Source: Pseudoflavonifractor capillosus (GTDB taxonomy: Bacteria > Bacillota > Clostridia > Oscillospirales > Oscillospiraceae). From it: a stretch of DNA of 64,000 nt. Shown piece by piece: positions 55,923-64,000 of the stretch (the stretch's first letter is position 1; every line of letters starts with the position of its first letter). The DNA lies in NCBI RefSeq assembly GCF_016899775.1, contig NZ_JACJJE010000012.1, forward strand, positions 1 through 64,000, in the 5' to 3' direction. The notes beneath the pieces were generated by a model, which did no database searches, was not told the DNA's origin, and worked only from the letters and a program-made list of their open reading frames with translations. A program made the translations under genes and the position numbers.

Positions 55923-57107
55923 TTAATTCACACTTCGCAGGGCGGCCACGGCCTCCTTCAGCCGCCGGCAGCCCTCCACAATGCTTTCATAGCTGGCGGC
56001 GAAGGACATGCGCAGATAGCCCTCCCCGCCGGGGCCGAACACGTCCCCGGGCACCAGGGCGATCTTGGCCTCCTCCAGGAAATACTGGGACAGTTCCGCC
56101 GAGGACTTGCCCAGCTCCCTGCAGTTGATGAAGATGTAGAAGGCGCCCTTGGGGCACAGGCAGTGGATGCCGTCGATGGCGTTGATGGCCTGCACCGCAT
56201 AGTCCCGGCGGCGCTGGTACTCCTGTACCATCTCCTTCACCTCGTCCCCCTCCTGGGTGAGGGCGGCGATGGCGGCCGCCTGGACAAAGCTGGGGGCGCA
56301 GGTGGTGTTGTGCTGGTGGAACTTGTTCATCACGGTGATGTACTCCTCCGGGGCGGCCACATAGCCCAGCCGCCAGCCGTCCATGGCATAGGCCTTGGAC
56401 ATGCCGTTCAGGGTGAAGGTGCGCTCCTTCATGCCAGGGAGGGAGGCGATGCTTACATGCTCGGCCCCGTCGTACACCAGGCGCTCATAAATTTCATCCG
56501 CAATGACCATCAGGCCGTGCTCCTTCACGATTTCGGCCAGCTCCTCCAGCACCCCCCGCTCCAGCACGCCGCCGGTGGGGTTGTTGGGGGTGACGATGAC
56601 CACGGCCCGGGTCTTGGGGGTGATCTTCTCCCGCACCTCGTCCAGGTCCATCTGGTAGCCGTTCTCCTCCTTCAGGCTGTAGGTGACGGCCTTGGCCCCC
56701 AGCAGGTTGGGCACGTTGATGTAGTTGAGCCACACCGGGTCGGGCACCAGGATCTCGTCCCCCTCGTCCAGCAGGGCGGCCAGCACGGCGAACACCGCCT
56801 CGGACAATCCCACGGTGACCAGCACCTCGCTGGCCTGATAGTCGATGTGGTTCTCCCGCTTGAGCTTGCCGGCGATGGCCTGGCGCAGCTCCATCAGGCC
56901 GAAGTTGGAGGTGTAGTGGACCTTCCCCTGGGCCAGGGCCTGATTGGCCGCCTCTTTGATGTACTCCGGGGTGTCGAAGTCGGGGCGGCCGATCTCAAAG
57001 TGGAGGACCTTCTCTCCCGCCCGCTCCATAGCCAGGGCCTTCTCGTTCACCTTCCGGATGCCCGAGGGGGCCATCCGGTCCATCCGGGCCGCAATGTGAT
57101 AGTTCAT
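55923..57107 (-). CDS. PLP-dependent aminotransferase, aspartate type
   Basis: A 394-aa fold-type I class I aminotransferase. NNPTGGVLERGVLEEL, DEIYERLVYD and the Schiff-base lysine in TLNGMSKAYAMDGWRLGY are clear, as is the C-terminal YLRMSFAASYE with the substrate Arg. First gene of the leftward operon. Start ATG 57107 (MNYHIAAR) with AAAGGAC. Divergent from the LysR gene. Confidence 0.93.
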   Translation of the reverse strand: MNYHIAARMDRMAPSGIRKVNEKALAMERAGEKVLHFEIGRPDFDTPEYIKEAANQALAQGKVHYTSNFGLMELRQAIAGKLKRENHIDYQASEVLVTVGLSEAVFAVLAALLDEGDEILVPDPVWLNYINVPNLLGAKAVTYSLKEENGYQMDLDEVREKITPKTRAVVIVTPNNPTGGVLERGVLEELAEIVKEHGLMVIADEIYERLVYDGAEHVSIASLPGMKERTFTLNGMSKAYAMDGWRLGYVAAPEEYITVMNKFHQHNTTCAPSFVQAAAIAALTQEGDEVKEMVQEYQRRRDYAVQAINAIDGIHCLCPKGAFYIFINCRELGKSSAELSQYFLEEAKIALVPGDVFGPGGEGYLRMSFAASYESIVEGCRRLKEAVAALRSVN

Positions 57108-57392
57108 GATGTATCGTCCTTTCAATTTTGGTTTTTCCGTCGGTGGAAAGGGACCGATTCCGTGCCGCTGTTCTACAGCGCCTTGCTTGAGTACAGCATA
57201 AACCGTACTGTCTTTTTTGTAAAATTTGAATTACTTTAAAACGATATAAGGAAATTCGTATGGAAAAACACGGCGTAATGCCTCTTTTCCGGAGAGAGGC
57301 ACATTGCAGTAGATTCAAATTTTTGATATAATCCGTATGAATTTTCGGGTCTGCCGTTCAAACATTCACAGAGCGAGGCAGGGGGAGATTTA

Positions 57393-58355
57393 ATGTTAAA
57401 CTATAAGGAGTACATCTACGCCATCTACCAGGAGCGCAGCTTCTCCAAGGCGGCCCAGAAGCTGTTCGTCTCCCAGCCCTGGCTGAGCTCGGTGGTGAAA
57501 AAGGTGGAGCAGGAGATCAAGACCCCTCTCTTTGACCGGAGCACCAACCCCATCTCCCTGACCCCCGCCGGGGAGTACTATATCCGGCAGGTGGAGAAGG
57601 TCATGGCCATAGAGGAGGACATGCGGGAGCACTTCGCCGCCCTCAATGGGCCTGGGACCCAACTGCGCGTGGGCAGCTCCATGTTTTTCTGCACCTATGT
57701 TCTGCCTCAGCTGTTTCAGGACTTCCGGGAACAGAACCCTCAGATTACCCTTACCCTCACTGAGGGGCGGGCTTCCGACATGTTCCAGGCATTAGCAGAG
57801 CGAAAGCTGGATTTTTTCCTGGAGGCGGAGTCCATTCAGGATCCCAAAATCCAGTCGGTGGCCTGGTGCAGCGAGGAGATCGTTTTAGCTGTTCCTGCCC
57901 GCTTCTCCATTAACAAAGAGCTGGCCCAGCACTGCTATACCTTTGACGAACTGCTCAAGCGCAACGAGCCCGGCTGCAAAAAGCCCCCGGTCCCCCTCCA
58001 GGCCTTCCGGGACGAGCCCTTTCTGCTGCTCCAGCAGGGGAACGATATCTATGACCGGAGCATGGAGCTGTGCCGGAACGCCGGCTTCCTCCCCCGGGTT
58101 TCCGTCTACCTGACCCAGATGATGACCGCCTACTACCTGGTGTGTGAGGGACAGGGGGTGTCCTTCCTGCGCTCCACCATCCCCGAGTACGTGGCCCCCA
58201 CCGACAGCGTGGTGTTTTACCAGCTGGACAGCCCCGCCGCTGTCCGTCCCATCTATTTGTCCTGTCTGAAGTACAAGGCCAGTCCAGTGCAAAAGAAGCT
58301 CAATGACTTTATGTGGAGCAAAAGCTTATTAACGCATCACTCAGAGATATTATAA
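57393..58355 (+). CDS. LysR-family transcriptional regulator
   Basis: A 320-aa regulator. N-terminal winged helix: RSFSKAAQKLFVSQPWLSSVVKKVE (residues about 15-40); C-terminal periplasmic-binding-like co-inducer domain. The 285-base intergenic region before it, shared with the divergent aminotransferase operon, is AT-rich and should hold its operator; I see no single clear T-N11-A site. Likely controls that operon, and possibly the alcohol dehydrogenase downstream. Confidence 0.92.
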   Translation: MLNYKEYIYAIYQERSFSKAAQKLFVSQPWLSSVVKKVEQEIKTPLFDRSTNPISLTPAGEYYIRQVEKVMAIEEDMREHFAALNGPGTQLRVGSSMFFCTYVLPQLFQDFREQNPQITLTLTEGRASDMFQALAERKLDFFLEAESIQDPKIQSVAWCSEEIVLAVPARFSINKELAQHCYTFDELLKRNEPGCKKPPVPLQAFRDEPFLLLQQGNDIYDRSMELCRNAGFLPRVSVYLTQMMTAYYLVCEGQGVSFLRSTIPEYVAPTDSVVFYQLDSPAAVRPIYLSCLKYKASPVQKKLNDFMWSKSLLTHHSEIL

Positions 58356-58441
58356 TCGTTATATGTATTTTCTTATAATGGGATATTCTTTTTCCAATTA
58401 GACATGATACCTCCTTGACGCTATAATGGGGCTATCTCAAA

Positions 58442-58471
58442 TTTGAAAGTTGAGAGCGGAAAACTTTCAAA
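58442..58471. promoter_or_regulatory. Inverted repeat before alcohol dehydrogenase gene
   Basis: TTTGAAAGT / ACTTTCAAA, a perfect 9-bp inverted repeat with a 12-base spacer, between promoter-like TTGACG/TATAAT sequences (about 58415-58430) and the start at 58511. Candidate operator. Confidence 0.5.
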
Positions 58472-58510
58472 AACGAGGAGCTTTGTGCATGTGAGCAAGG
58501 AGGTATTTCT

Positions 58511-59668
58511 ATGTCAACCTACTATTTTCTTCCCACCCGAAACGTGTTCGGAATAGGTGCGTCCAAGGAAGCGGGGCAGCTGATGCGCAGCCTGGGCGGC
58601 ACCAAGACCATGATCGTCACCGACGCCTTCCTGGCCAAGAGCGGTATGGCCGGACAACTCCAGGAGATCCTGGCTCAGGCGGGGGTGGACTCTATTGTCT
58701 TTGACGGGGCCGAGCCCAACCCCACTGACAAGAACGTGGCTTCCGGCGTGGCGGTGTTTCAGGAGAACGGTTGCGACTCCATTCTCTCCTTGGGCGGCGG
58801 CTCCTCCCACGACTGCGCCAAGGGCATCGGTATGGTGGCCGCCAACGGAGGAACCATCCACGACTATGAGGGCATTGACAAGTCCGGCCGCCCCCTGATG
58901 CCCCTGATGGCGGTGAACACCACCGCCGGTACCGCCTCGGAGATCACCCGGTTCTGCATCATCACCGACACCAGCCGGAAGGTGAAGATGGCCATTGTGG
59001 ACTGGCGGGTCACCCCTCAAATCGCCATCAATGACCCGGAGCTGATGCGCGGGATGCCCCCCGCCCTCACTGCTGCCACCGGCATGGACGCCCTCACCCA
59101 CGCCATTGAGGCCTATGTGTCCACCAACGCCAACCCCCTCACCGACGCGGCGGCCACCATGGCCATCCAGATGATTACCCACTACCTGCCCAAGGCGGTG
59201 GCCAACGGCAATTACATGAAGGCCCGGGACAAGATGGCCTACGCCCAGTATTTGGCGGGCATCGCCTTCAACAACGCCTCCCTGGGCTACGTCCACGCCA
59301 TGGCCCACCAACTGGGCGGCTTCTACAATCTGCCCCACGGGGTGTGCAACGCGGTGCTGCTGCCCCATGTAATGAAGTTCAACCTCATCGGCAACATGAC
59401 CCGCTTCAAAGAGATCGCCATTGCCATGGGGGTGCGGGGCGAGGGCATGTCCTGCTCCTCCGCCGCCGAGGAGGGCATTGCCGCCGTCAAGCGCATGAGC
59501 CAGCGACTGGGTATCCCCGCCAACCTGAAGGTGCTGGGCGTAAAGCCCGAGGACTTCGCCGTCATGGCCGAGAACGCCATGAAGGACGTGTGCAGCCTCA
59601 CCAACCCCCGCACCGCCACCAAGGAGCAAATCATTGAGGTATACCGCCAGGCCTATGAGGGCGAATAA
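58511..59668 (+). CDS. Iron-containing alcohol dehydrogenase
   Basis: A 385-aa group III alcohol dehydrogenase. NAD site GGGSSHDCAKGIG; metal-site residues in TGMDALTHAIEAY and in HAMAHQLGGFYNLPHGVCN (three His). It resembles 1,3-propanediol/L-threonine-type dehydrogenases (LGYVHAMAHQLG), which reduce aldehydes or oxidise alcohols. It stands alone with its own promoter region and strong terminator. Confidence 0.93.
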   Translation: MSTYYFLPTRNVFGIGASKEAGQLMRSLGGTKTMIVTDAFLAKSGMAGQLQEILAQAGVDSIVFDGAEPNPTDKNVASGVAVFQENGCDSILSLGGGSSHDCAKGIGMVAANGGTIHDYEGIDKSGRPLMPLMAVNTTAGTASEITRFCIITDTSRKVKMAIVDWRVTPQIAINDPELMRGMPPALTAATGMDALTHAIEAYVSTNANPLTDAAATMAIQMITHYLPKAVANGNYMKARDKMAYAQYLAGIAFNNASLGYVHAMAHQLGGFYNLPHGVCNAVLLPHVMKFNLIGNMTRFKEIAIAMGVRGEGMSCSSAAEEGIAAVKRMSQRLGIPANLKVLGVKPEDFAVMAENAMKDVCSLTNPRTATKEQIIEVYRQAYEGE

Positions 59669-59695
59669 CATACCATTTCTTCCTTCCCTATATTC

Positions 59696-59735
59696 GGAGC
59701 GCCGCCGTCCTTTTTTGAGGACGGCGGCGCTCCAT
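59696..59735 (+). terminator. Strong terminator of alcohol dehydrogenase gene
   Basis: Perfect 15-bp stem (GGAGCGCCGCCGTCC / GGACGGCGGCGCTCC) followed by ATTTTTATTTTT. Confidence 0.92.
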
Positions 59736-59761
59736 TTTTATTTTTCGGTCAGTCACAAAAA

Positions 59762-59795
59762 GGGCAGGACCGGGACTTTTGTCCCGGCCCTGCCC
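59762..59795 (-). terminator. Terminator of YfcC-type transporter gene
   Basis: Fifteen-position stem with one mismatch (GGGCAGGACCGGGAC / GTCCCGGCCCTGCCC), 29 bases past the stop at 59825, with TTTT on the minus strand side. Very like 62775-62808. Confidence 0.8.
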
Positions 59796-59824
59796 GCAAA
59801 GGGAGGTCTTGCTCGTTTCCCGTA

Positions 59825-61231
59825 TTACTGATACCCAATTTGGACAGCAACGAACAGGAAGATACAGGCTATGACAATAAGAACCGCAATCAGGGGAAGG
59901 ATAAACCGCTCCCATTTGGAAAAGGGGATCTTGCCCATGGACAGAGCCAGCATCAGGACTCCCATAAGAGGCGTACACATATTAGTGATGCCGTCGCCGA
60001 ACTGATAGGCCAATACGGCTGTTTGAGCTGTGATCCCCATAATATCCGCGATGGGCAGCACAATGGGCATAACAATGGCGGCTTTACCGGAGGCAGATGG
60101 GATAAACAGATTGATGAACATAATCGCCACAAAAATACCGATGACAGAAACTTGCGCAGGGAGCGACGCCAAAGGCTGAGAGATATAGTAGACGATGGTG
60201 TCCAAAACGCTGGCTTCGCTGAGCAGCCAGGCAATGCCATAAGAGATGCCCAATACCAGACAAGAGCTTACCATGCCGCTTACGCCCTTGGTGAAGGTGT
60301 TGATAATTTCATCTGCGGACAGGCCGCCTGCAATTCCGCCGACGATGGCCACAATAAAGAACAATGCGCCCATCTCCAGAAAAGCCCATCCCCAGTTCAT
60401 CGAGCCAATCACAAACAGGACCAGGGCTCCCGCCAGTGCCAGAAGGCTGACGGCATGGCCGACTGTAAAGGGTTTGTCTTTCAATTCGCCAAGGTCAAAG
60501 GAGAATTCAGAGGTGTCCATCCCGGCCACCAAGCTCCTGGCAGGATTCTTTTTGACCCGCCGGGCGTACATCAGAATATAGATTAAAGCGATGGCAGGGA
60601 CAACAACAAAAATGATCAGGCGCATGCCGATGCCAGAGAAAAGCTCCAGTCCGGCAATCGTTTGGGCGAGGCCCACGTTTGTGGGACTGGTGGCCCCGCT
60701 GATAAAGCCGGAGACTGCGCCGACCAAAGAAATCCCGACGCCTACCATAGAGTCATATCCCAGCCCCACAGATACCGCGATGGCGATTGGCATGAACGGA
60801 ATGGCCCCCTCTACAAAACCAAGGAACGCACCCATAGCGGCGAACAGATAAAACATCAGGACGAGAATAATGTCGCCCCGGTTCACCCCCACTTTTTGGA
60901 TGACGCGGGCGATCCCAACATTGATTGCTCCTGTACGCTGAAGGACCTCAATCGCGCCGCCGGTAATCATAAACGCGACAATCAGCAGAGAGGCATTGCT
61001 CATACCATAGGGAAGCGCACGGAACAAGTCAAAAATACTGGTGGGACTTCCCTCAATAAACTGGAAGGTAGAGGGATCTACGACCTGACGTCCGGCTTCC
61101 TCGATCCGTTCATAGCTGCCCGCTGGGATAAGCCAAGTCAATACAGCAATCACAACGGTGAGGATCAACAGGACAAGAATGGAGTTTAACGGTTTCTTTT
61201 CTTTTTTCTGTTTCCCGTCTTTATTTGACAT
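59825..61231 (-). CDS. YfcC-family (DcuC-like) membrane transporter
   Basis: A 468-aa integral membrane protein with about 11-12 hydrophobic segments. FSISGATSPTNVG-like loop (SGFISGATSPTNVGLAQT) and LFIPSASGKAAIVMPIVLP are YfcC/arginine-ornithine-type anion transporter marks, as is GDGITNMCTPLMGVLM. Substrate not known. It ends near a terminator; ATG 61231 follows AGGAGG and lies 55 bases after the M20 gene, so they form one operon. Confidence 0.9.
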   Translation of the reverse strand: MSNKDGKQKKEKKPLNSILVLLILTVVIAVLTWLIPAGSYERIEEAGRQVVDPSTFQFIEGSPTSIFDLFRALPYGMSNASLLIVAFMITGGAIEVLQRTGAINVGIARVIQKVGVNRGDIILVLMFYLFAAMGAFLGFVEGAIPFMPIAIAVSVGLGYDSMVGVGISLVGAVSGFISGATSPTNVGLAQTIAGLELFSGIGMRLIIFVVVPAIALIYILMYARRVKKNPARSLVAGMDTSEFSFDLGELKDKPFTVGHAVSLLALAGALVLFVIGSMNWGWAFLEMGALFFIVAIVGGIAGGLSADEIINTFTKGVSGMVSSCLVLGISYGIAWLLSEASVLDTIVYYISQPLASLPAQVSVIGIFVAIMFINLFIPSASGKAAIVMPIVLPIADIMGITAQTAVLAYQFGDGITNMCTPLMGVLMLALSMGKIPFSKWERFILPLIAVLIVIACIFLFVAVQIGYQ

Positions 61232-61286
61232 TGTAATCGTTCCTCCTATTTGCTTCTTTCATGGCCGCCAATATCGGTCCGCCAGC

Positions 61287-62528
61287 TTATCGATTAAGGT
61301 ATGTGAGCGCGGTCGAAACATGAACGCTGACACCGATCGGCAGGGCCGCGGGGTCTACGCAGAACGCGGGATTGTGGAGGGCTGGCGGATTTTCTCCTAC
61401 GCCGGTCCCCAGCCAAAGGATGCAGCCGGGCGCCAGGCGGAAGAATTCTCCAACATCTTCCGCGGTCATATTAGGCTCGTCGCTGTAAATGACCTTATCA
61501 GCATCCAGAACTTTGCGGCAGCTCTCTGCCACCAGAGCAGACATGTCCTCATCGTTGATGGTGGGGCGGTATCCGATGCCGTGTACAATCGAGGAGGTGC
61601 ACTGATGGGCCGCGGCAATGTGGGGCACCAACTCCTCGATCCGTTTGGTAAACAGGGCACGGGTTTCGTCATTAAAAGCTCGGTAACCAAAGTGGATCAC
61701 TGCCTTGTCAGCTACAGCGCTGGCAATGGAGCCGGGGGTCTCTACTGCGCCGATATGGAACACCCACTTTTCCGCACCGCTGGCGACTCGGGTGGGGAGG
61801 ATATACAGGGCCTGGATCATCTCGGCCAAAGCGGGGACGGGATCAATGGCATTTTGAGGCATGGACCCGTGCCCCCCTTTGCCCTGGATCGTCACATCCA
61901 TAAAGTCTGTGGAGGCACAGGCTTCTTTCTTGGCGATGTAGACACTTCCAAGAGGCACATTGGGCTGGACATGGATCGCAAAGCAGGCGTCCACGCCATC
62001 CATCACTCCATCCTGGATCATGCAGCCGGCGCCGCCCAGCCCCGCGTCTGGAGATAGCCAGCGGTAGCCTTTATCTAAAACCATGGCTCGGATGGGGTGG
62101 TCGTCTAAGTAGTTCTCCTCATTGGGCTGAAAAACAAATTTGATCTTTCCAGAAAAAGCTTCTTTATGTTGGGAAAGGACCTTAGCTGCCCCCAGAAGCA
62201 TGGCGGTGTGAGCATCGTGGCCGCAGGCATGGGCCAATCCTTCATTAACGGAGCGATACGGCAGATTGCTCTCCTCGGGGATGCCCAGACAATCCATGTC
62301 TGCCCGGATCAGCAGAGTTTTCCCCGGTTTTCCGGAGTCCAGCAGCCCTACCACACCGGTGATGCCTACCTCGGTCTGTACCTCCAGACCGCACTCCCGC
62401 AGATAGTCGGCAACGATTTTTCCGGTGCGGAACTCTGTATGTCCCCGCTCAGGGTGCATATGCAGATCTTTGTAGATCTCAAACAGTTCTCCGCTTAGAG
62501 ACTGGATTTCTTGCTCAAATTCAAACAT
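61287..62528 (-). CDS. M20-family amidohydrolase
   Basis: A 413-aa metallo-aminoacylase/carboxypeptidase. HACGHDAHTAMLLGAA holds the first metal ligands; the dimerisation domain (DVTIQGKGGHGSMPQNAIDP) and the final His region are present. It removes acyl groups from N-acyl amino acids or similar amides. With the adjacent transporter it could take up and process an acylated amino acid. ATG 62528 after AAAGGAGAGG. Confidence 0.92.
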   Translation of the reverse strand: MFEFEQEIQSLSGELFEIYKDLHMHPERGHTEFRTGKIVADYLRECGLEVQTEVGITGVVGLLDSGKPGKTLLIRADMDCLGIPEESNLPYRSVNEGLAHACGHDAHTAMLLGAAKVLSQHKEAFSGKIKFVFQPNEENYLDDHPIRAMVLDKGYRWLSPDAGLGGAGCMIQDGVMDGVDACFAIHVQPNVPLGSVYIAKKEACASTDFMDVTIQGKGGHGSMPQNAIDPVPALAEMIQALYILPTRVASGAEKWVFHIGAVETPGSIASAVADKAVIHFGYRAFNDETRALFTKRIEELVPHIAAAHQCTSSIVHGIGYRPTINDEDMSALVAESCRKVLDADKVIYSDEPNMTAEDVGEFFRLAPGCILWLGTGVGENPPALHNPAFCVDPAALPIGVSVHVSTALTYLNR

Positions 62529-62563
62529 AACCGTGCTCCTCTCCTTTTTTGACTAAATGGTAC

Positions 62564-62758
62564 TTAAGTGGTTTTAGCTGCAATCATCTGATAAAAATGG
62601 CGAAAAACCGGCATGGGATCAGAGGTGTCCGGCAGAGGGACGCTTACCATCATCTCCGGGTGCCACTGCACTGCCATCACCGGGAGGATTTTATGGTGAA
62701 AGCTCTCGATCAAGAAAGCTTCTTCCTCGGGGCGGCCCAGAAGAGTCCCTTCTCCCGT
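62564..62758 (-). pseudogene. C-terminal remnant of a class I glutamine amidotransferase
   Basis: About 60 residues read PEEEAFLIESFHHKILPVMA, then VQWHPEMMVSVPLPDTSDP. The final WHPE holds the His-Glu of the triad in class I amidotransferases such as PuuD-type gamma-glutamyl-GABA hydrolases. The nucleophile Cys domain is absent and the upstream part of the frame is the symporter terminator. A decayed gene, perhaps once functionally tied to the M20 gene. Confidence 0.75.
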
Positions 62759-62774
62759 CTGTTTTGCCCCAAAT

Positions 62775-62808
62775 GGGCAGGGCCAGGGCAAAAGTCCTGG
62801 CCCTGCCC
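62775..62808 (-). terminator. Terminator of sodium:alanine symporter gene
   Basis: Perfect 13-bp stem (GGGCAGGGCCAGG / CCTGGCCCTGCCC), 51 bases past the stop at 62859. Confidence 0.8.
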
Positions 62809-62858
62809 GCGGTAGAAATGGGGGATTAGAAAATAGTTGCTACATATAAGAAAGGCTG

Positions 62859-64000
62859 TTAATTCAACTTGTCTTTCCTGCTGCGGAAGAAATCGAGGGT
62901 TAGTTCCCGCAGCTTCTTGACAAAGAACATCGTGCCGCCAACATTGACTGTGATGATGACCATATTCAGCACATCCACGTAGGGAAGAGCCGCATCTACA
63001 CCGATCAGACCTCCCACCACACAGCCGCCCACTACCAGGACCTGGATAATCCATTTGGCGGCATTGCCAAACATACCATAGGCGGAGACGCCGGAGGCTG
63101 TGGCGATGGATAGGGCGGAGGATGCGGCGAAGAGAATCAAGCTGATGGCCGCGATAACATGGCCCACGGGGCCAATAGTTCCGAATGCGTTGATGGCCAG
63201 GACCGATCCAGGGGCGCCGCTCTGCCACTCGCCGGTACACAGCACCACTAATGCGGTGAAGGAGCAGATCACCAGCGTGCAGGCAAACACTTCAAAGATA
63301 CCGTACATGCCCTGTTCCACGGGGTGATCTACATCGGCCTGGGCATGAAGAATGCTGGAAACGCCGTTGCCGCCATCGTTGGAATAGATCCCTCGAGCGC
63401 AGCCGATAGAGATAGCTGTACTCAGGGTGGAACCGGCAAAGCCGCCCACGGCCGCCGTCCCGGTGAAAGCATTGGTGAAGATACTGACCAAAGTGGGAAT
63501 CAGATTGTCGATGTTCAGAATGATAACCAGCAGCCCGGCCAGCACATAGATCACCGCCATGATGGGGACCAGCTTATCAGTCACCTTGACCAGCATTTTC
63601 ACGCCGCCCAGGATGACAAAGACCACAATGATGGCGAATACAACAGTTGAGGCAATGGTAGGAATGTGGAAGGTCTCCGCGGAGTCCACGATAGCGGCCG
63701 CATGTGTTCCACAGGCAATGGGTGAGCTGATCACAAAGAAAAAGCCCCAGATCAGGCCCAGGGGTTTCCACACCTGGGACAGATAGCGGTTAGCGCCGCC
63801 CTGCCAGTTTCCGTCTTGGTCCTTGGTGCGGGTAGCAACCGCTAGAGTGGCCTCGGCATATTTCAGGGCCATGGCCACAAATCCAATCACCCACATCCAG
63901 AACACGGAGCCCGGACCGCCGATGGCAATGGCGCTGCCCACGCCCACGATATTGCCGGTGCCGATGGTATTGGCCAGAGTGGCCACCATTGCCTGGACGC
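62859..64000 (-). CDS. Sodium:alanine symporter (AGCS family), N-terminus cut by window
   Basis: The visible 380 residues begin in QAMVATLANTIGTGNIVGVG, the conserved first part of AGCS carriers, and contain CARGIYSNDGGNGVSSILHAQADVDHPVEQG, a family hallmark, then several transmembrane segments. It imports alanine or glycine with Na+. The start codon is beyond base 64000; a 5' truncation is therefore due to the window and not the gene. Confidence 0.93.
   Translation of the reverse strand, partial: VQAMVATLANTIGTGNIVGVGSAIAIGGPGSVFWMWVIGFVAMALKYAEATLAVATRTKDQDGNWQGGANRYLSQVWKPLGLIWGFFFVISSPIACGTHAAAIVDSAETFHIPTIASTVVFAIIVVFVILGGVKMLVKVTDKLVPIMAVIYVLAGLLVIILNIDNLIPTLVSIFTNAFTGTAAVGGFAGSTLSTAISIGCARGIYSNDGGNGVSSILHAQADVDHPVEQGMYGIFEVFACTLVICSFTALVVLCTGEWQSGAPGSVLAINAFGTIGPVGHVIAAISLILFAASSALSIATASGVSAYGMFGNAAKWIIQVLVVGGCVVGGLIGVDAALPYVDVLNMVIITVNVGGTMFFVKKLRELTLDFFRSRKDKLN

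Overview
This window looks like a high-GC member of the Clostridia, most likely an Oscillospirales gut anaerobe of the Flavonifractor / Lawsonibacter / Intestinimonas type. The evidence is the GC-rich coding sequence, strong AGGAGG ribosome binding sites, HK97-type clostridial phage families, and Firmicutes mobilisation genes. The genus is an inference.

Layout. (1) 1-724: the 3' end of a 5S rRNA gene, then a tRNA array (Asn, Met-type CAT, Trp, Asp, Thr). (2) 680-36589: a complete-looking siphovirus prophage integrated at the 3' end of tRNA-Thr(GGT). It has an integrase, a type I toxin-like small gene, a divergent repressor/Cro switch, a replication block (DUF2800, DUF2815, family A DNA polymerase, VapE primase-helicase, VRR-NUC, SNF2 helicase), HNH, terminase, portal, protease and capsid, head-tail and tail genes with a -1 frameshift chaperone, two small membrane proteins of holin type and an amidase endolysin. 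(3) 36545-46182: a small integrative mobilisable element (IME-A) with integrase, MobC, a MOBP-like relaxase and a cargo operon: HTH protein, membrane Ser/Thr kinase with an extracellular leucine-rich repeat domain, lipoprotein, and a beta-helix lipoprotein. (4) 46138 to about 52772: a second mobilisable element (IME-B) with a near-identical integrase but a different relaxase (MobP3 type with Sel1 repeats), an accessory protein, a replication-initiator-like protein, an excisionase-like protein and a DUF6076 protein. (5) 52827-64000: ordinary chromosomal metabolism. A leftward operon holds an aminotransferase, a dicarboxylate symporter, an FAH-family hydrolase and an atypical SDR, with a divergent LysR regulator. 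Next come an iron alcohol dehydrogenase, a YfcC-type transporter, an M20 amidohydrolase, a glutamine-amidotransferase remnant and a truncated sodium:alanine symporter.

The three mobile elements form a tandem array. A 45-bp copy of the tRNA-Thr 3' half occurs at 680, 36545 and 46138, and each copy is followed at once by a hairpin-plus-T terminator and then by an integrase gene pointing back at it. I could not find the fourth copy that should close IME-B, so its right end is either decayed or outside the window.

The most distinctive signals are: the kinase/LRR/lipoprotein/beta-helix cargo of IME-A; a control module (paired TGATAA sites 11 bp apart plus an extended -10) found at three promoters across both IMEs; a conserved relaxase C-terminal tail that is fused in one IME and in an overlapping-gene arrangement in the other; a 29-bp-stem hairpin in a non-coding gap of the prophage early region; a DNA-binding domain inserted in the prophage integrase; and a repeated 5' leader motif in the prophage. 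All family assignments are from reading motifs; no database search was run.
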